From Endozoicomonas sp965199185 (lineage in GTDB: Bacteria; Pseudomonadota; Gammaproteobacteria; Pseudomonadales; Endozoicomonadaceae): 64,000 nt of DNA. Under the pieces are notes generated by a model that had not been told where the DNA came from, did no database searches, and worked only from the letters and a program-made list of their open reading frames with translations. The first letter of the stretch is position 1. Each line of letters opens with the position of its first letter. Below, in pieces: positions 8,153 to 17,027 of the stretch. The position numbers and the translations under genes were made by a program. The stretch is taken from NCBI GenBank assembly GCA_965199185.1, contig CBDAQW010000027.1, forward strand, positions 35,329 to 99,328, given 5' to 3'.

Positions 8153-9366
8153 GCCGTATGTCGTTTTGACTGCATGATAACGCCAATCTGCGCCCAAAAT
8201 AATCCAAGACACAATCCGGCCAGCACATCTCCAAACCAGTGCACATTAAGAATCAATCGGGATAATGCAACCATCATCGTTATAAACAGAGCGACCGTCT
8301 GAAATGTCCACTGGCACTTATTATTTAGCTTTCTGGATAACGCCATTGCCATTCCAAAAAGAAAAAACGCTGCCTGTGTCGTATGACCGGATGGAAAGGA
8401 GAAAGGGTCCAGCTCGACCATTTCACCCGGCCTTGGATGATTCACCAACCATTTACACATCCACAAACTGGCTTCCATGAGTGGAACACACCAAAGCAGA
8501 GGAAGTAATTCCGATAACCGTTTCTGAACAGCGAACCAGCCTGCGGCACAAAGCAAAAGCGCACAAAGAACGGATAAACTGCCAAACCATGTCACCCATT
8601 CCATAGCATGAATTAGCAACGGGGTTTTCAAAGATAAGATCCATTCAGCCACCCTGTCATTCATGGCTGCTTCATAATCTGCGCCATACAACAGCATCAA
8701 CCCAATGAAACACAAAAGCGTCAGAACCGAGCTGGAAAACGGCCATTGGCCAAGGCATTTTCTCAACAAGATAAAAATGGCAGGCAATCCCATAGCAAAA
8801 GCTGCCAACCCTGCCAAGAGATACAAGAACTGATCAGGAAGTTGATCCCCCACGGATAGCGCAGCTCCGGTCAAAAAACCGGGTAACAAATACACTGGCG
8901 CCCACCCAATGGCTGAAACAATATTCACTGAGTAAAACTTCACTGGCTGCATGTCCATCATACCTGCCACGACCGGAATAATCGGACGTATCGGACCAAC
9001 AAAACGCCCAATCACCACACTTAATACACCATATTTGTGAAAAAAAAGTTCTCCGCGATCAAGCCATTGTGGATGCTGCTTAAAAGGCCACCAGCCCCGC
9101 AAGCGCTGATGATAACGATAACCAAGCCAGAAACTCACCCCATCGCCAATGACCGCACCGGCAAAAGCACAGAGCATCGTTGACCAAATATCCAAAGCGC
9201 CCGCCCCGGCCGCCACACCCAAGGCAAATAACATGGCAACACCGGGTAGCACTATACCGACAGCCACCAGTGATTCCAGAAAGGCAACCAGAACAATGAC
9301 AAGCCCAAGCCATTCGTTATTATGTTCCAGCCACGTGATCACAACATTGAGATAAGAAGCATCCAT
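8149..9366 (-). CDS. Fused DedA-family / PAP2 phosphatase membrane protein
   Basis: 405-residue inner-membrane protein joining two lipid-related domains. Residues 1 to about 200 are DedA/SNARE-associated, with FLES, GDGVSFWLGYR and the GRFVGPIRPIIPVVAG signature. Residues about 220-400 are a type-2 phosphatidic acid phosphatase with all three motifs (KWLVNHPRP, FPSGHTTQ, SRLILNVHWFGD). DedA proteins act in undecaprenyl or phospholipid flipping and PAP2 enzymes dephosphorylate C55-PP or PA, so a coupled lipid-carrier recycling role is plausible. About seven or more hydrophobic segments are visible. This fusion is known in other proteobacteria. Confidence 0.9.
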   Translation of the reverse strand: MDASYLNVVITWLEHNNEWLGLVIVLVAFLESLVAVGIVLPGVAMLFALGVAAGAGALDIWSTMLCAFAGAVIGDGVSFWLGYRYHQRLRGWWPFKQHPQWLDRGELFFHKYGVLSVVIGRFVGPIRPIIPVVAGMMDMQPVKFYSVNIVSAIGWAPVYLLPGFLTGAALSVGDQLPDQFLYLLAGLAAFAMGLPAIFILLRKCLGQWPFSSSVLTLLCFIGLMLLYGADYEAAMNDRVAEWILSLKTPLLIHAMEWVTWFGSLSVLCALLLCAAGWFAVQKRLSELLPLLWCVPLMEASLWMCKWLVNHPRPGEMVELDPFSFPSGHTTQAAFFLFGMAMALSRKLNNKCQWTFQTVALFITMMVALSRLILNVHWFGDVLAGLCLGLFWAQIGVIMQSKRHTA

Positions 9367-9482
9367 ATCGGTTCTAATTACTGATTTCTATCGCTAAAAT
9401 TCAAAATACTCAGGGTGCAATACAGCCACATAATACACCCTCTCAATTGGCAAGCTTTAAGAATATCTTGCAGGTACAATCC

Positions 9483-10172
9483 ATGACACCGGAACGTTAT
9501 AAAAAATTCTGTCAGGTGCTCGACCGGCGTCAGCCCGATCTGACCGTACTAACCGATCAGGTTCACAAGCCCCACAATCTGTCGGCCATCATGCGCACCT
9601 GCGATGCTGTAGGCATTCATGAAGTGCATATCACCCAGCCTCAGCGAGGGTATCGGCGGTATAAACATCACTCTCTGGGCAGCAGTCGCTGGCTGCATAT
9701 CAATGCACATCCGAATACAGAAGCCAGCATCGCTTATTTAAGAGAGCGAGATTTCAAGCTTTTTGCCGCGCATTTCTCCGAAAAAAGCATTCCTTTCTAT
9801 GAGCTGGATTTTACCCAACCCTGTGCCTTACTGTTGGGTGCTGAGAAAGAAGGCATTAGTCCAGAAGCGGCAGAGCTGGCTGATGAGCATATAATTATTC
9901 CCATGAACGGTCTTGTCTCTTCTTATAACGTGTCTGTGGCAGCGGCGGTGATTTTGGTGGAAGCTCAGCGTCAGCGTCAACTCAAAGGACTTTATGAACA
10001 GCCCAGACTTCCTGATAACGTCTATCGTGATACCCTGTTCCGATGGGGTTATCCTGAGTTAACCCGCTACTGTGATGAACGTAACCTGAGTTACCCGGAG
10101 ATTGACGACGAAGGTCAATTAATTGATCCTTCCCGTTGGTATGCGCGTATTCGCCAGCAAAAAGAAAATTAA
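9483..10172 (+). CDS. trmH: tRNA (guanosine(18)-2'-O)-methyltransferase TrmH
   Basis: SPOUT methyltransferase making Gm18 in the D-loop of tRNAs. The 229 residues begin at MTPERYKKFCQVL, matching the usual N-terminus; an upstream TTG at 9447 would add 12 residues without homology. Motif 1 (NLSAIMRTCDAVG), motif 2 (LLLGAEKEGIS) and motif 3 (IPMNGLVSSYNVSVAAAV) are intact, followed by the TrmH C-terminal extension. It lies divergent from the DedA-PAP2 gene and upstream of tesB. Confidence 0.95.
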   Translation: MTPERYKKFCQVLDRRQPDLTVLTDQVHKPHNLSAIMRTCDAVGIHEVHITQPQRGYRRYKHHSLGSSRWLHINAHPNTEASIAYLRERDFKLFAAHFSEKSIPFYELDFTQPCALLLGAEKEGISPEAAELADEHIIIPMNGLVSSYNVSVAAAVILVEAQRQRQLKGLYEQPRLPDNVYRDTLFRWGYPELTRYCDERNLSYPEIDDEGQLIDPSRWYARIRQQKEN

Positions 10173-10199
10173 TTGCAGAGATAACTGCGGAGCCAAACT

Positions 10200-11060
10200 A
10201 TGACTGCGGTATTAGATGAACTGATACAACTTCTGAAGCTGGAACCCATTGAAGCCAATATTTTCCGTGGCCAGAGCCAGGATCCCGGCTGGGGTAGAGT
10301 CTTCGGCGGACAAGTGCTTGGGCAGGCGTTATCTGCAGCACGCCAGACGGTAGAGAGAAATCGTCATGTACACTCCTTTCACAGCTACTTCCTTCGTGAA
10401 GGCGATACCTCCATGCCTATCGTCTACAACGTAGACTGTATTCGTGACGGTAACAGCTTTACTACCCGGCGTGTGGTCGCTATTCAAAAAGGCCGACCTA
10501 TTTTTAACCTCTCCGCTTCATTCCAAATTGCAGAAGAAGGCTTCTCTCATCAGTCAACCATGCCCGATGTACCTCCACCGGATGATCTTCTTAATGAGCA
10601 TGACCTGGTCGATAAGTATAGAGACCTGATCCCCCTCCCTTTGCAAAAACGACTATTAACCGAAACACCGATTGAAATTCGCTTTGCTGATCCGGCCGAC
10701 CCGCTAAAAGAAAACTCAAGAGAACCAACTAACAAGTTCTGGTTGCGAGCCAACGGGCGTTTGCCGGATGACCCGGGCCTGCATAAATACTTACTGGCTT
10801 ATGCTTCTGACTTTCAGTTTTTGCCAACGTCGCTGTTTCCATACGGCGCATTTACTTTTCAACGAAAGATACAGATTGCCAGTCTCGATCATGCTATGTG
10901 GTTCCACAGACCTATCAAGATGGATGAATGGCTGCTGCACTCTGTCGAAAGCCCTTCCGCCAGTGGTGCCAGAGCTCTTGTCAGGGGGCAGATATTCAAT
11001 CAGGCGGGTGAGCTGGTCGCATCTACCATGCAGGAAGGCCTGATACGAAACAGAGAATAA
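10200..11060 (+). CDS. tesB: Acyl-CoA thioesterase II TesB
   Basis: Hydrolyses medium- and long-chain acyl-CoA to free fatty acid and CoA in the cytosol. 286 residues with a double hot-dog fold. The N-terminal half contains FRGQSQDPGWGRVFGGQVLGQAL and HSFHSYFLREGD. The C-terminal half contains the catalytic Asp region (ASLDHAMWFHRP) and the SPSASGARALVRGQIF segment. Length matches E. coli TesB (286). It lies 27 bases after trmH on the same strand and is followed by a strong terminator. Confidence 0.95.
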   Translation: MTAVLDELIQLLKLEPIEANIFRGQSQDPGWGRVFGGQVLGQALSAARQTVERNRHVHSFHSYFLREGDTSMPIVYNVDCIRDGNSFTTRRVVAIQKGRPIFNLSASFQIAEEGFSHQSTMPDVPPPDDLLNEHDLVDKYRDLIPLPLQKRLLTETPIEIRFADPADPLKENSREPTNKFWLRANGRLPDDPGLHKYLLAYASDFQFLPTSLFPYGAFTFQRKIQIASLDHAMWFHRPIKMDEWLLHSVESPSASGARALVRGQIFNQAGELVASTMQEGLIRNRE

Positions 11061-11145
11061 TACTTTAGTCTGAAGGAAGATTGTTCAGGCTTTCATAAAC
11101 TTAGGGAGTGAGTTGGTGATTTTCAATCACAGTCTCCCCATGGTT

Positions 11146-11175
11146 ACAGGCACTTTTAAGTGCCTGTTTTTTTTA
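11146..11175 (+). terminator. Rho-independent terminator after tesB
   Basis: Hairpin ACAGGCACTT-TT-AAGTGCCTGT followed by an uninterrupted T-run. It lies 86 bases past the tesB stop. Confidence 0.9.
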
Positions 11176-11282
11176 TACCTGTTTTGCTCAGTTATCCTGC
11201 ACCGTAATAATCCAAACTCCCACTTATCCTCAGTGACTGGTACAGTGTTTCAGTACCTCACTCACTATCCAAAGGAAACAAT

Positions 11283-12338
11283 GTGATTAGAGCTTTTAAA
11301 ATTCTGCTTCTATCCCTCTTGCCATCCCTCGCTATTGCAACAAATTCTGCCGTGATTTTGCAATATCACCATGTTAGTGATGACACACCAGCCATCACCA
11401 GCGTGACACCTGAAGGCTTTGCCAGGCATATCCGTTATCTGGCGGACAATAAATTTAATGTTATTTCTGTTACTGAAGCGGTAGAAGCTCTGCATAAAAA
11501 ACAACCTCTGCCACCAAAATCCGTTGCTATTACCTTTGATGATGCCTATCTAAGCATCTATACCAACGCATTCCCACTCCTCAAAGAGCAGGGCTGGCCT
11601 TTTACCATTTTTGTCAGCCCTACGCCTGTTGATAAAGGTTTCCAAAAATTTCTGAGCTGGGAACAGATTCAGGAAATGACGCATTTCGGTGCCACCATCG
11701 CCAATCACACGATGGATCACGACCACAGCGTTGAACGCAGACCCGGCGAGTCAGAAGAAGCGTGGATAAACCGCTTCAATGAGGATCTTGAAGCCACTGA
11801 AGCTCGCATTAAAGAAAAAACCGGGCAAAGCATCAAACAATTTGCCTGGACCTTTGGCGAAACCACACCAGAACTGCGCCGGTTATTAGGACAGCTCGGT
11901 TATATCGGTTTTGGTCAGCAATCCGGTGCTGCCGGAGAGTATTCTGATTTTACCCGTCTGCCCCGCTTCCCTATGGCCGGTATTTACGGAACCAGTGATT
12001 TTGCCCTGAAAGTAGGAAGCCTTGCCATGCCAGTCATCGCACAAAAACCAGATTCATCTTTAATCAGTGAAGACAACCTGACACCAGAATTAACGCTGGA
12101 ACTCGCCAAAGGTGATTATCAGAAAAAGCAGCTGAAATGCTATGCCTCTGGTCAGGGTGAGTTGTCTGTTAAATGGCTTGATGATGAAATGACTCGTCTG
12201 ACAACTCAAGCCAATAAGCCCCTGCCTGTCGGCCGAACCCGCTATAATTGCACTGCGCCATCCAACAACGGCAAGCAATATTACTGGTATTCTCATGCGT
12301 GGTTGAGGCTGACCAGTGAAGGTAAGGCTATTGATTAA
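11283..12338 (+). CDS. Polysaccharide deacetylase family protein (NodB domain), exported
   Basis: 351 residues starting at GTG 11283 with a strong AAGGAAA site; an ATG two bases upstream is followed at once by a stop. An N-terminal signal peptide (about 1-19) predicts export. The NodB/CE4 domain shows YHHV, the metal-binding Asp pair in ITFDDAY at about 92-98, and the HxxxH motif in NHTMDHDH at about 140-147. It resembles PgaB-type deacetylases but lacks the second hydrolase domain. An additional C-terminal domain of about 100 residues is unassigned. It sits just upstream of a cytochrome c lipoprotein. Confidence 0.88.
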   Translation: MIRAFKILLLSLLPSLAIATNSAVILQYHHVSDDTPAITSVTPEGFARHIRYLADNKFNVISVTEAVEALHKKQPLPPKSVAITFDDAYLSIYTNAFPLLKEQGWPFTIFVSPTPVDKGFQKFLSWEQIQEMTHFGATIANHTMDHDHSVERRPGESEEAWINRFNEDLEATEARIKEKTGQSIKQFAWTFGETTPELRRLLGQLGYIGFGQQSGAAGEYSDFTRLPRFPMAGIYGTSDFALKVGSLAMPVIAQKPDSSLISEDNLTPELTLELAKGDYQKKQLKCYASGQGELSVKWLDDEMTRLTTQANKPLPVGRTRYNCTAPSNNGKQYYWYSHAWLRLTSEGKAID

Positions 12339-12398
12339 GACGATTAGTCAAGGCTAACAGCTCACTCCACAATCAAGTTTTTTAATGCAAGGTGTTTA

Positions 12399-12746
12399 AT
12401 GAAAGAGATCATCATCATAGCCCTGTCAGCCCTGATGCTGTCAGGTTGCTTTCAAGAGACACCTTCTGAGACATCACTATCACCAACACTTCAGGAAGCC
12501 AGAAACCGGGCAATGGTGCTTTGCTCCGGATGCCATGGCCCTGAGGGAACTGGCACTACAGATTTCAACCCTAATCTGGCCTGCCAGAAAAAAACCTATA
12601 TGGTGAATCAGCTGAACTTTTATCGCGATGGCACAAGAAAAACGCACCCACCTATGACTCATATTGCCCGGATGCTCACTGACGATGAAGTCAACGCTAT
12701 CAGTGAATGGTACTCCATCACTGGTTGTAATACACCCCGGAAATAA
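12399..12746 (+). CDS. Cytochrome c class I lipoprotein
   Basis: 115-residue small c-type cytochrome. A lipoprotein signal with lipobox LSGC (Cys17) places it on the periplasmic face of a membrane. Heme attachment is C42-S-G-C45-H46, and Met in HPPM is the likely sixth ligand. An LTDDEVNAISEWY helix typical of cytochrome c553/c4 halves closes the fold. The redox partner is unknown; it follows the deacetylase gene with a short gap. Confidence 0.88.
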   Translation: MKEIIIIALSALMLSGCFQETPSETSLSPTLQEARNRAMVLCSGCHGPEGTGTTDFNPNLACQKKTYMVNQLNFYRDGTRKTHPPMTHIARMLTDDEVNAISEWYSITGCNTPRK

Positions 12747-12909
12747 CAGTTACTTCCCTGCACTTGAACAAAAAAACAGCTTCTATCAGCAAACGGTTAA
12801 TATCACTGACAGCCTCGTCAGTGCTTTGCCATATTCAGTAGTGCGATACTCCCTCCGCTGGAAAACAAAACCAAAGCACTTTCAATTGGTTGCTATAAGG
12901 AGAATAATT

Positions 12910-13452
12910 ATGGACAAATGTACAGAGGCAGCCCCATCAGTTTATTCGAATGCTGATCACCTGGCTAATACAGATACTGGTACGACAAATCTATTCGCTA
13001 GTAATGCGCAAATGCCTGCGATCAATCAGCCGTCTCAGCAATCACCTCTTTCTCTTTGGGGAAGATTGATTCACAGAATGCAACATGTCAGGGAAGCGTT
13101 AAAAGAGGTATCTCATTCGGGCGCTATCTATTTCAGAGATTTGGGCGAACGCATGGTACGTTCTCTGGAATATATGGGAATAGTTGCTAAAAGCACCCTG
13201 CGGTATACGGCCTATGGAATGGCCGCCGGTATCACTGCAGGGGGGCTGCCCTGCATTGTGAATCCATCGATGGCTCCTTTAGCGCCACTATTTATGTGTG
13301 CTGGAGGTTCATCTCTGGCGACTGCGGGTGCTATCCATGGCTGGAGAGCTGGCATACAAAAGGCGGACGAACACGATGCAATGATAGAACAGCTCCGCAG
13401 AGTGGAAGTGCAACCAACGGCCCCCAGCATTGAGCTTTTTGATGATCATTAA
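12910..13452 (+). CDS. Hypothetical protein with a central hydrophobic hairpin
   Basis: 180 residues from ATG 12910, chosen for the AAGGAGAA site seven bases upstream; the frame opens earlier but overlaps the cytochrome gene. The N-terminal third is polar and Ser/Gln/Thr-rich. The central part (about 100-145) is Gly/Ala-rich and hydrophobic (YGMAAGITAGGLPC..., LFMCAGGSSLATAG), like a paired membrane hairpin. The C-terminal 30 residues are charged. I recognise no family. A palindromic hairpin follows at 13465-13486. Confidence 0.7.
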   Translation: MDKCTEAAPSVYSNADHLANTDTGTTNLFASNAQMPAINQPSQQSPLSLWGRLIHRMQHVREALKEVSHSGAIYFRDLGERMVRSLEYMGIVAKSTLRYTAYGMAAGITAGGLPCIVNPSMAPLAPLFMCAGGSSLATAGAIHGWRAGIQKADEHDAMIEQLRRVEVQPTAPSIELFDDH

Positions 13453-13464
13453 ACTTTAATCCCT

Positions 13465-13486
13465 CATGGAGCCTAATGGCTCCATG
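13465..13486. terminator. Perfect palindrome after the hypothetical gene, possible weak terminator
   Basis: CATGGAGCC-TAAT-GGCTCCATG forms a nine-base-pair hairpin 12 bases after the stop codon. No clean T-run follows, so factor-independent termination is uncertain. Confidence 0.4.
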
Positions 13487-13590
13487 TACTCATTTCTTTC
13501 TTGAACCTAAATTCAGGTTGAATCCCTACTCATAAGAACTAGCTTTAAAAGAACACTCGGAATTATTTATCCTGATATAGGTGAACGCTA

Positions 13591-13899
13591 ATGGATGAGC
13601 AAAATATCAAAAAACTGGCACTGATTATCTCTGCTAACTGCATTCGTGAGTCAACCATTGAAGAGTGCAAGAAGAATGGTCAGATTAATGACGCTCAGTT
13701 AAATACGTTCAATAAAGAAATGACGGATCGGATTTATACCTTCCTGACGTATTTATTAAGTAAGCCCGCTCAGGAATATTCGGTCATGATGGAAGCCATG
13801 GCAAAAAATTACCCTGAAAGCTGGCCAATGCCTGAATTAAGCATTGACTTTATTCAACAGCAAAGTTCAGGCCATGGCATGCAAACAATGCATCAATAA
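13591..13899 (+). CDS. Small hypothetical protein, 102 aa
   Basis: Soluble, mostly helical-looking 102-residue protein with acidic and basic residues mixed and two cysteines near the N-terminus (ISANCIRESTIEECKK). No signal or membrane segment and no recognised family. The start at 13591 follows GATATAGGTGAACGCTA, with GGTGA as a plausible ribosome site. It sits between two other unknown genes on the same strand. Confidence 0.65.
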   Translation: MDEQNIKKLALIISANCIRESTIEECKKNGQINDAQLNTFNKEMTDRIYTFLTYLLSKPAQEYSVMMEAMAKNYPESWPMPELSIDFIQQQSSGHGMQTMHQ

Positions 13900-13905
13900 T
13901 TGAAT

Positions 13906-13944
13906 ATCCCGCTATTATTAATAGCGATTTAAATAATACGGGAT
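13906..13944. promoter_or_regulatory. Hairpin immediately upstream of 13951 gene
   Basis: ATCCCGcTATTATT pairs with AATAATACGGGAT, with an inner CTATTATTAATAG palindrome, ending only a few bases before the next ATG. It could terminate the upstream transcript or mask the ribosome site. Confidence 0.4.
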
Positions 13945-13950
13945 TAAATA

Positions 13951-14883
13951 ATGGCAAAAAGGCGATTTCAGTTATCTGGCATTGCAGTACTGACATGGAT
14001 GTTCGTCATGCTTTACCCCTTTTCATCTTATGCACAACAAACCGTTTTTTCTCAAGAGCTCGATAAGCTCCTGACCATTCTGAATGTTCCTCATTCCTCT
14101 GGCATGGATAATTTGATTGCCGCCAGCCAAGTCTGGCGTCGGTCGCCCGGGCAGGAACGCTGGGAAATGAAAGATCTGGAAATCAGCGAGCAGACGCATG
14201 ATAAAGCCATGAGGCAATTAGAGCTACTTGGTTTAGTCAAAGCGATCAAACCATCCCGGCAGAACTATGATTATGCGCTGGTTTTGGGAGCCACCGTTCC
14301 AAGAATGCAAAAACGCTTTGATCATCTGATTGAGCTTTGGGAAAGCGGTGTTCGCTTCAACAAAATCATTTTTCTGGTAGGACTACGCCCTCTGATACCC
14401 GAAGTCGACAAGGTATCTCAGTTAATAGTTCAGGCTACCGGGGCTGATACAACCGATGAAACAACACCTGTCACTGAGCTTGAAGGAGCTCAGATGCTCT
14501 ATCATGCAGCGAATATGCCTGAAGCAATGAAAGATGTTTCTGTCGAGTTTGTAGATACCCCCAGACGCTGGACCAACCATCGCTGGCACAGACCCAACAC
14601 ACGGGACACTCTGCACACCTGGTACCGATCAAAACCAACACCGGGTACCGCTCTGGTGATGACAGAACAACCCAGCGCACATTATCAAGCGGAAGTAGTT
14701 CGACAGGAGCTAAACGGATTTACACTGGAGGTGGCGGCCCGGGCAGCACAACCAGATATTCGCCTGGTACTGTTTCTGGATGCGCTGGCTCTCTGGCTTG
14801 ATAACCTTCAAATACAACAGGAAAACATCGGACTGCCAACCTCCAGATCATGCGATATAACCGTCTCCCCAACCCGGCATTAG
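13951..14883 (+). CDS. Exported hypothetical protein, possibly DUF218/YdcF-like
   Basis: 310 residues with an N-terminal signal peptide ending near SSYAQ (about residue 29). A central stretch with DYALVLGATVPRMQKRFDHLIELWESGV followed by a strand-rich FNKIIFLVG resembles the start of the DUF218 (SanA/YdcF/ElyC) fold, and a later TALVMTEQPSAHYQAEVVRQEL-type segment fits its second half. Those proteins are linked to envelope integrity. The match is by eye only. The gene converges on ubiX with a 36-base overlap at the 3' ends. Confidence 0.65.
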   Translation: MAKRRFQLSGIAVLTWMFVMLYPFSSYAQQTVFSQELDKLLTILNVPHSSGMDNLIAASQVWRRSPGQERWEMKDLEISEQTHDKAMRQLELLGLVKAIKPSRQNYDYALVLGATVPRMQKRFDHLIELWESGVRFNKIIFLVGLRPLIPEVDKVSQLIVQATGADTTDETTPVTELEGAQMLYHAANMPEAMKDVSVEFVDTPRRWTNHRWHRPNTRDTLHTWYRSKPTPGTALVMTEQPSAHYQAEVVRQELNGFTLEVAARAAQPDIRLVLFLDALALWLDNLQIQQENIGLPTSRSCDITVSPTRH

Positions 14884-15462
14884 CGATTGCTCTATATCAA
14901 GCTGGCTTAAAATTCGGGCTACTACAAAATCCACCATATCATCAACGGTGGCTGGTTTGTTGTAAAAGCCCGGAGAAGCAGGCAAGATAACCGCTCCCAT
15001 ACGAGTCAGCTTGAGCATGTTTTCCAAATGAATCTCTGAATAAGGCGCTTCTCTTGGCACCAGTATCAGTTTTCGGCGTTCTTTCAACGCCACATCTGCC
15101 GCACGTTCAATCAGGTTGTTACTGGCCCCACAGGCAATCGATGAAAGTGTACTGGTACTGCAAGGGCAAACCACCATTTTACTGGGAGCACCACTGCCCG
15201 AAGCCACAGGTGCCATCCATTGCTCAGCACCAAACACTCTGATTTGGCCAGATTCAGCCCTGAAATGATCCGTCAAAAACGCCTCCATGGTTCTGGCATT
15301 GCCCTTCAGGGAAATATCCGTTTCTGTTGCCAGCACAACCTGCGCTGCCCTGGAGACCATCAAAAACACCTGGCAATCTGCTTTAATCAGGCAATCGAGC
15401 AAACGAAGACCATACTGAGCGCCTGAAGCACCAGTAATGGCGAGTGTAATTCTTTCTGACAT
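14848..15462 (-). CDS. ubiX: Flavin prenyltransferase UbiX
   Basis: Makes prenylated FMN, the cofactor of the UbiD decarboxylase, in ubiquinone synthesis. 204 residues with the flavoprotein fold: ITGASGAQYGLRLL at the N-terminus, the APSKMVVCPCSTSTLSSIACGASNNL segment, and the VPREAPYSEIHLENM signature. It starts five bases after the mpl stop, so it is co-transcribed with mpl, as in pseudomonads. Confidence 0.96.
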   Translation of the reverse strand: MSERITLAITGASGAQYGLRLLDCLIKADCQVFLMVSRAAQVVLATETDISLKGNARTMEAFLTDHFRAESGQIRVFGAEQWMAPVASGSGAPSKMVVCPCSTSTLSSIACGASNNLIERAADVALKERRKLILVPREAPYSEIHLENMLKLTRMGAVILPASPGFYNKPATVDDMVDFVVARILSQLDIEQSLMPGWGDGYIA

Positions 15463-15467
15463 AGGAC

Positions 15468-16841
15468 TTATTGTTTCTTTTCGAGCTCTGTTAGTGCGGT
15501 CACTATCCGTGAATGAATGCCTTCAAATCCACCGTTGCTCATAATCAGCAAATGATCTCCGGTGTCAGATGATGTTGCCAGATAATCCACGATAGACTGA
15601 GTCGAGCTCATCACCTTTGCCGGTACGCTGCCTTTACTGGCTAATGCTTCCAAAGGCCATTCTAAGTCTTCAGGCTGAAACCAGATAGCTTCAGACGCTT
15701 CTTTGGTAGCATCAATCAAAGATTGCTGGTGAATACCCAACTTCATGGTATTTGAACGGGGTTCGATAATGACCCTGATGCGAGCGTCAGGCCCAAGATT
15801 GGCACGAAGTCCCTGCAAGGTTGTCGAAATTGCCGTGGGGTGATGTGCAAAGTCATCATAAATACGAATGCCATTAATTTCACCCACCAACTCCATGCGT
15901 CGTTTAATACCCTGGAAGCAAGATAGCGCCTCGCAAGCAATCTCTGGCAGCACACCGACATGGTGAGCAGCGGCTATTGCTGCAAGACCATTCGCAGCGT
16001 TATGAAGCCCCTGATGTGTCCAGGAGACCGTTCCTGCCCACTTGCCTTTATGAATTACATCAAATTCAGAACCATCTTCGGCTAAATTGGCCAGTTGCCA
16101 GTCTGAATCTGTCCCCATCATGGTTTTCTGCTCCGACCAGCAACCCATTTTAATAACTTCATCAATAGCTGCAACAGAGGCCGGATAGATCACCTGCCCA
16201 GTGGATGGAACGGTTCGGATAACATGATGAAACTGTTTTTGAATCGCCGCCAGATCCTCAAAAATATCCGCATGATCAAATTCAAGATTATTCAGAATCA
16301 GTGTTCTTGGGTGGTAATGGACAAACTTCGACCGTTTATCGAAAAACGCAGTATCATACTCATCCGCTTCCACCACAAAAAATGGTGTATCCCCCATTCT
16401 GGCAGAAACACCAAAGTCTTTGGGGATTCCACCAATCAGAAATCCGGGCGACATACCGGCATATTCAAGAACCCACGCCAATATACTGCTGGTTGTGGTT
16501 TTTCCATGAGTTCCAGACGCCGCCAGCACCCATTTATCGTTTAAAATATACCGGGCACAAAATTCAGGCCCTGATGTGTAGGGAAGCCCTTGGTCAAGAA
16601 CGTATTCAACGGCCGGGTTTCCTCTGCTCATGGCGTTCCCAACCACCACAAGATCGGGCGTCGGTTTTAGTTGTTCCGGATCGTACCCCACATGCAGAGC
16701 AATCCCCTGCTCTTCCAGCTGAGTACTCATGGGCGGGTAAACATGCTGATCTGAACCGGAAACCCGAAACCCCATCGCTCTGGCCAGTATCGCCAGACTC
16801 CCCATAAAAGTTCCGCAAATCCCAAGAATATGTACGTGCAT
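15468..16841 (-). CDS. mpl: UDP-MurNAc : L-Ala-gamma-D-Glu-meso-DAP ligase Mpl
   Basis: Recycles murein tripeptide by ligating it to UDP-MurNAc. 457 residues with Mur-ligase architecture: HILGICGTFMG at the N-terminus, the ATP P-loop GTHGKTTTSS at about 112-121, EADEYDTAFFD, and the C-terminal YDDFAHHPTAI motif. Length is typical. It is first gene of the mpl-ubiX operon, and the ATG at 16841 gives the standard MHVHILGICG start. Confidence 0.97.
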   Translation of the reverse strand: MHVHILGICGTFMGSLAILARAMGFRVSGSDQHVYPPMSTQLEEQGIALHVGYDPEQLKPTPDLVVVGNAMSRGNPAVEYVLDQGLPYTSGPEFCARYILNDKWVLAASGTHGKTTTSSILAWVLEYAGMSPGFLIGGIPKDFGVSARMGDTPFFVVEADEYDTAFFDKRSKFVHYHPRTLILNNLEFDHADIFEDLAAIQKQFHHVIRTVPSTGQVIYPASVAAIDEVIKMGCWSEQKTMMGTDSDWQLANLAEDGSEFDVIHKGKWAGTVSWTHQGLHNAANGLAAIAAAHHVGVLPEIACEALSCFQGIKRRMELVGEINGIRIYDDFAHHPTAISTTLQGLRANLGPDARIRVIIEPRSNTMKLGIHQQSLIDATKEASEAIWFQPEDLEWPLEALASKGSVPAKVMSSTQSIVDYLATSSDTGDHLLIMSNGGFEGIHSRIVTALTELEKKQ

Positions 16842-17027
16842 TCAATGGCTCCAGCCATGATCGAATCAACGATCAATCCTTAATGTTAACTGGATGCATT
16901 CTGACATTCTCCTGTTAACTCAGCAAATCACCGCAGAATAATTGACAGAACCCTAAGTTCAAATCATGCTGATGCAGTCTTGTATCCTTTTCATAGAACA
17001 ACAAAAAACACACCGAGAGTTTTGGGG

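Noticed and set aside
12664..12909. Upstream extension of the hypothetical gene at 12910.
   Set aside because: It overlaps the cytochrome gene, and a strong ribosome site precedes ATG 12910.
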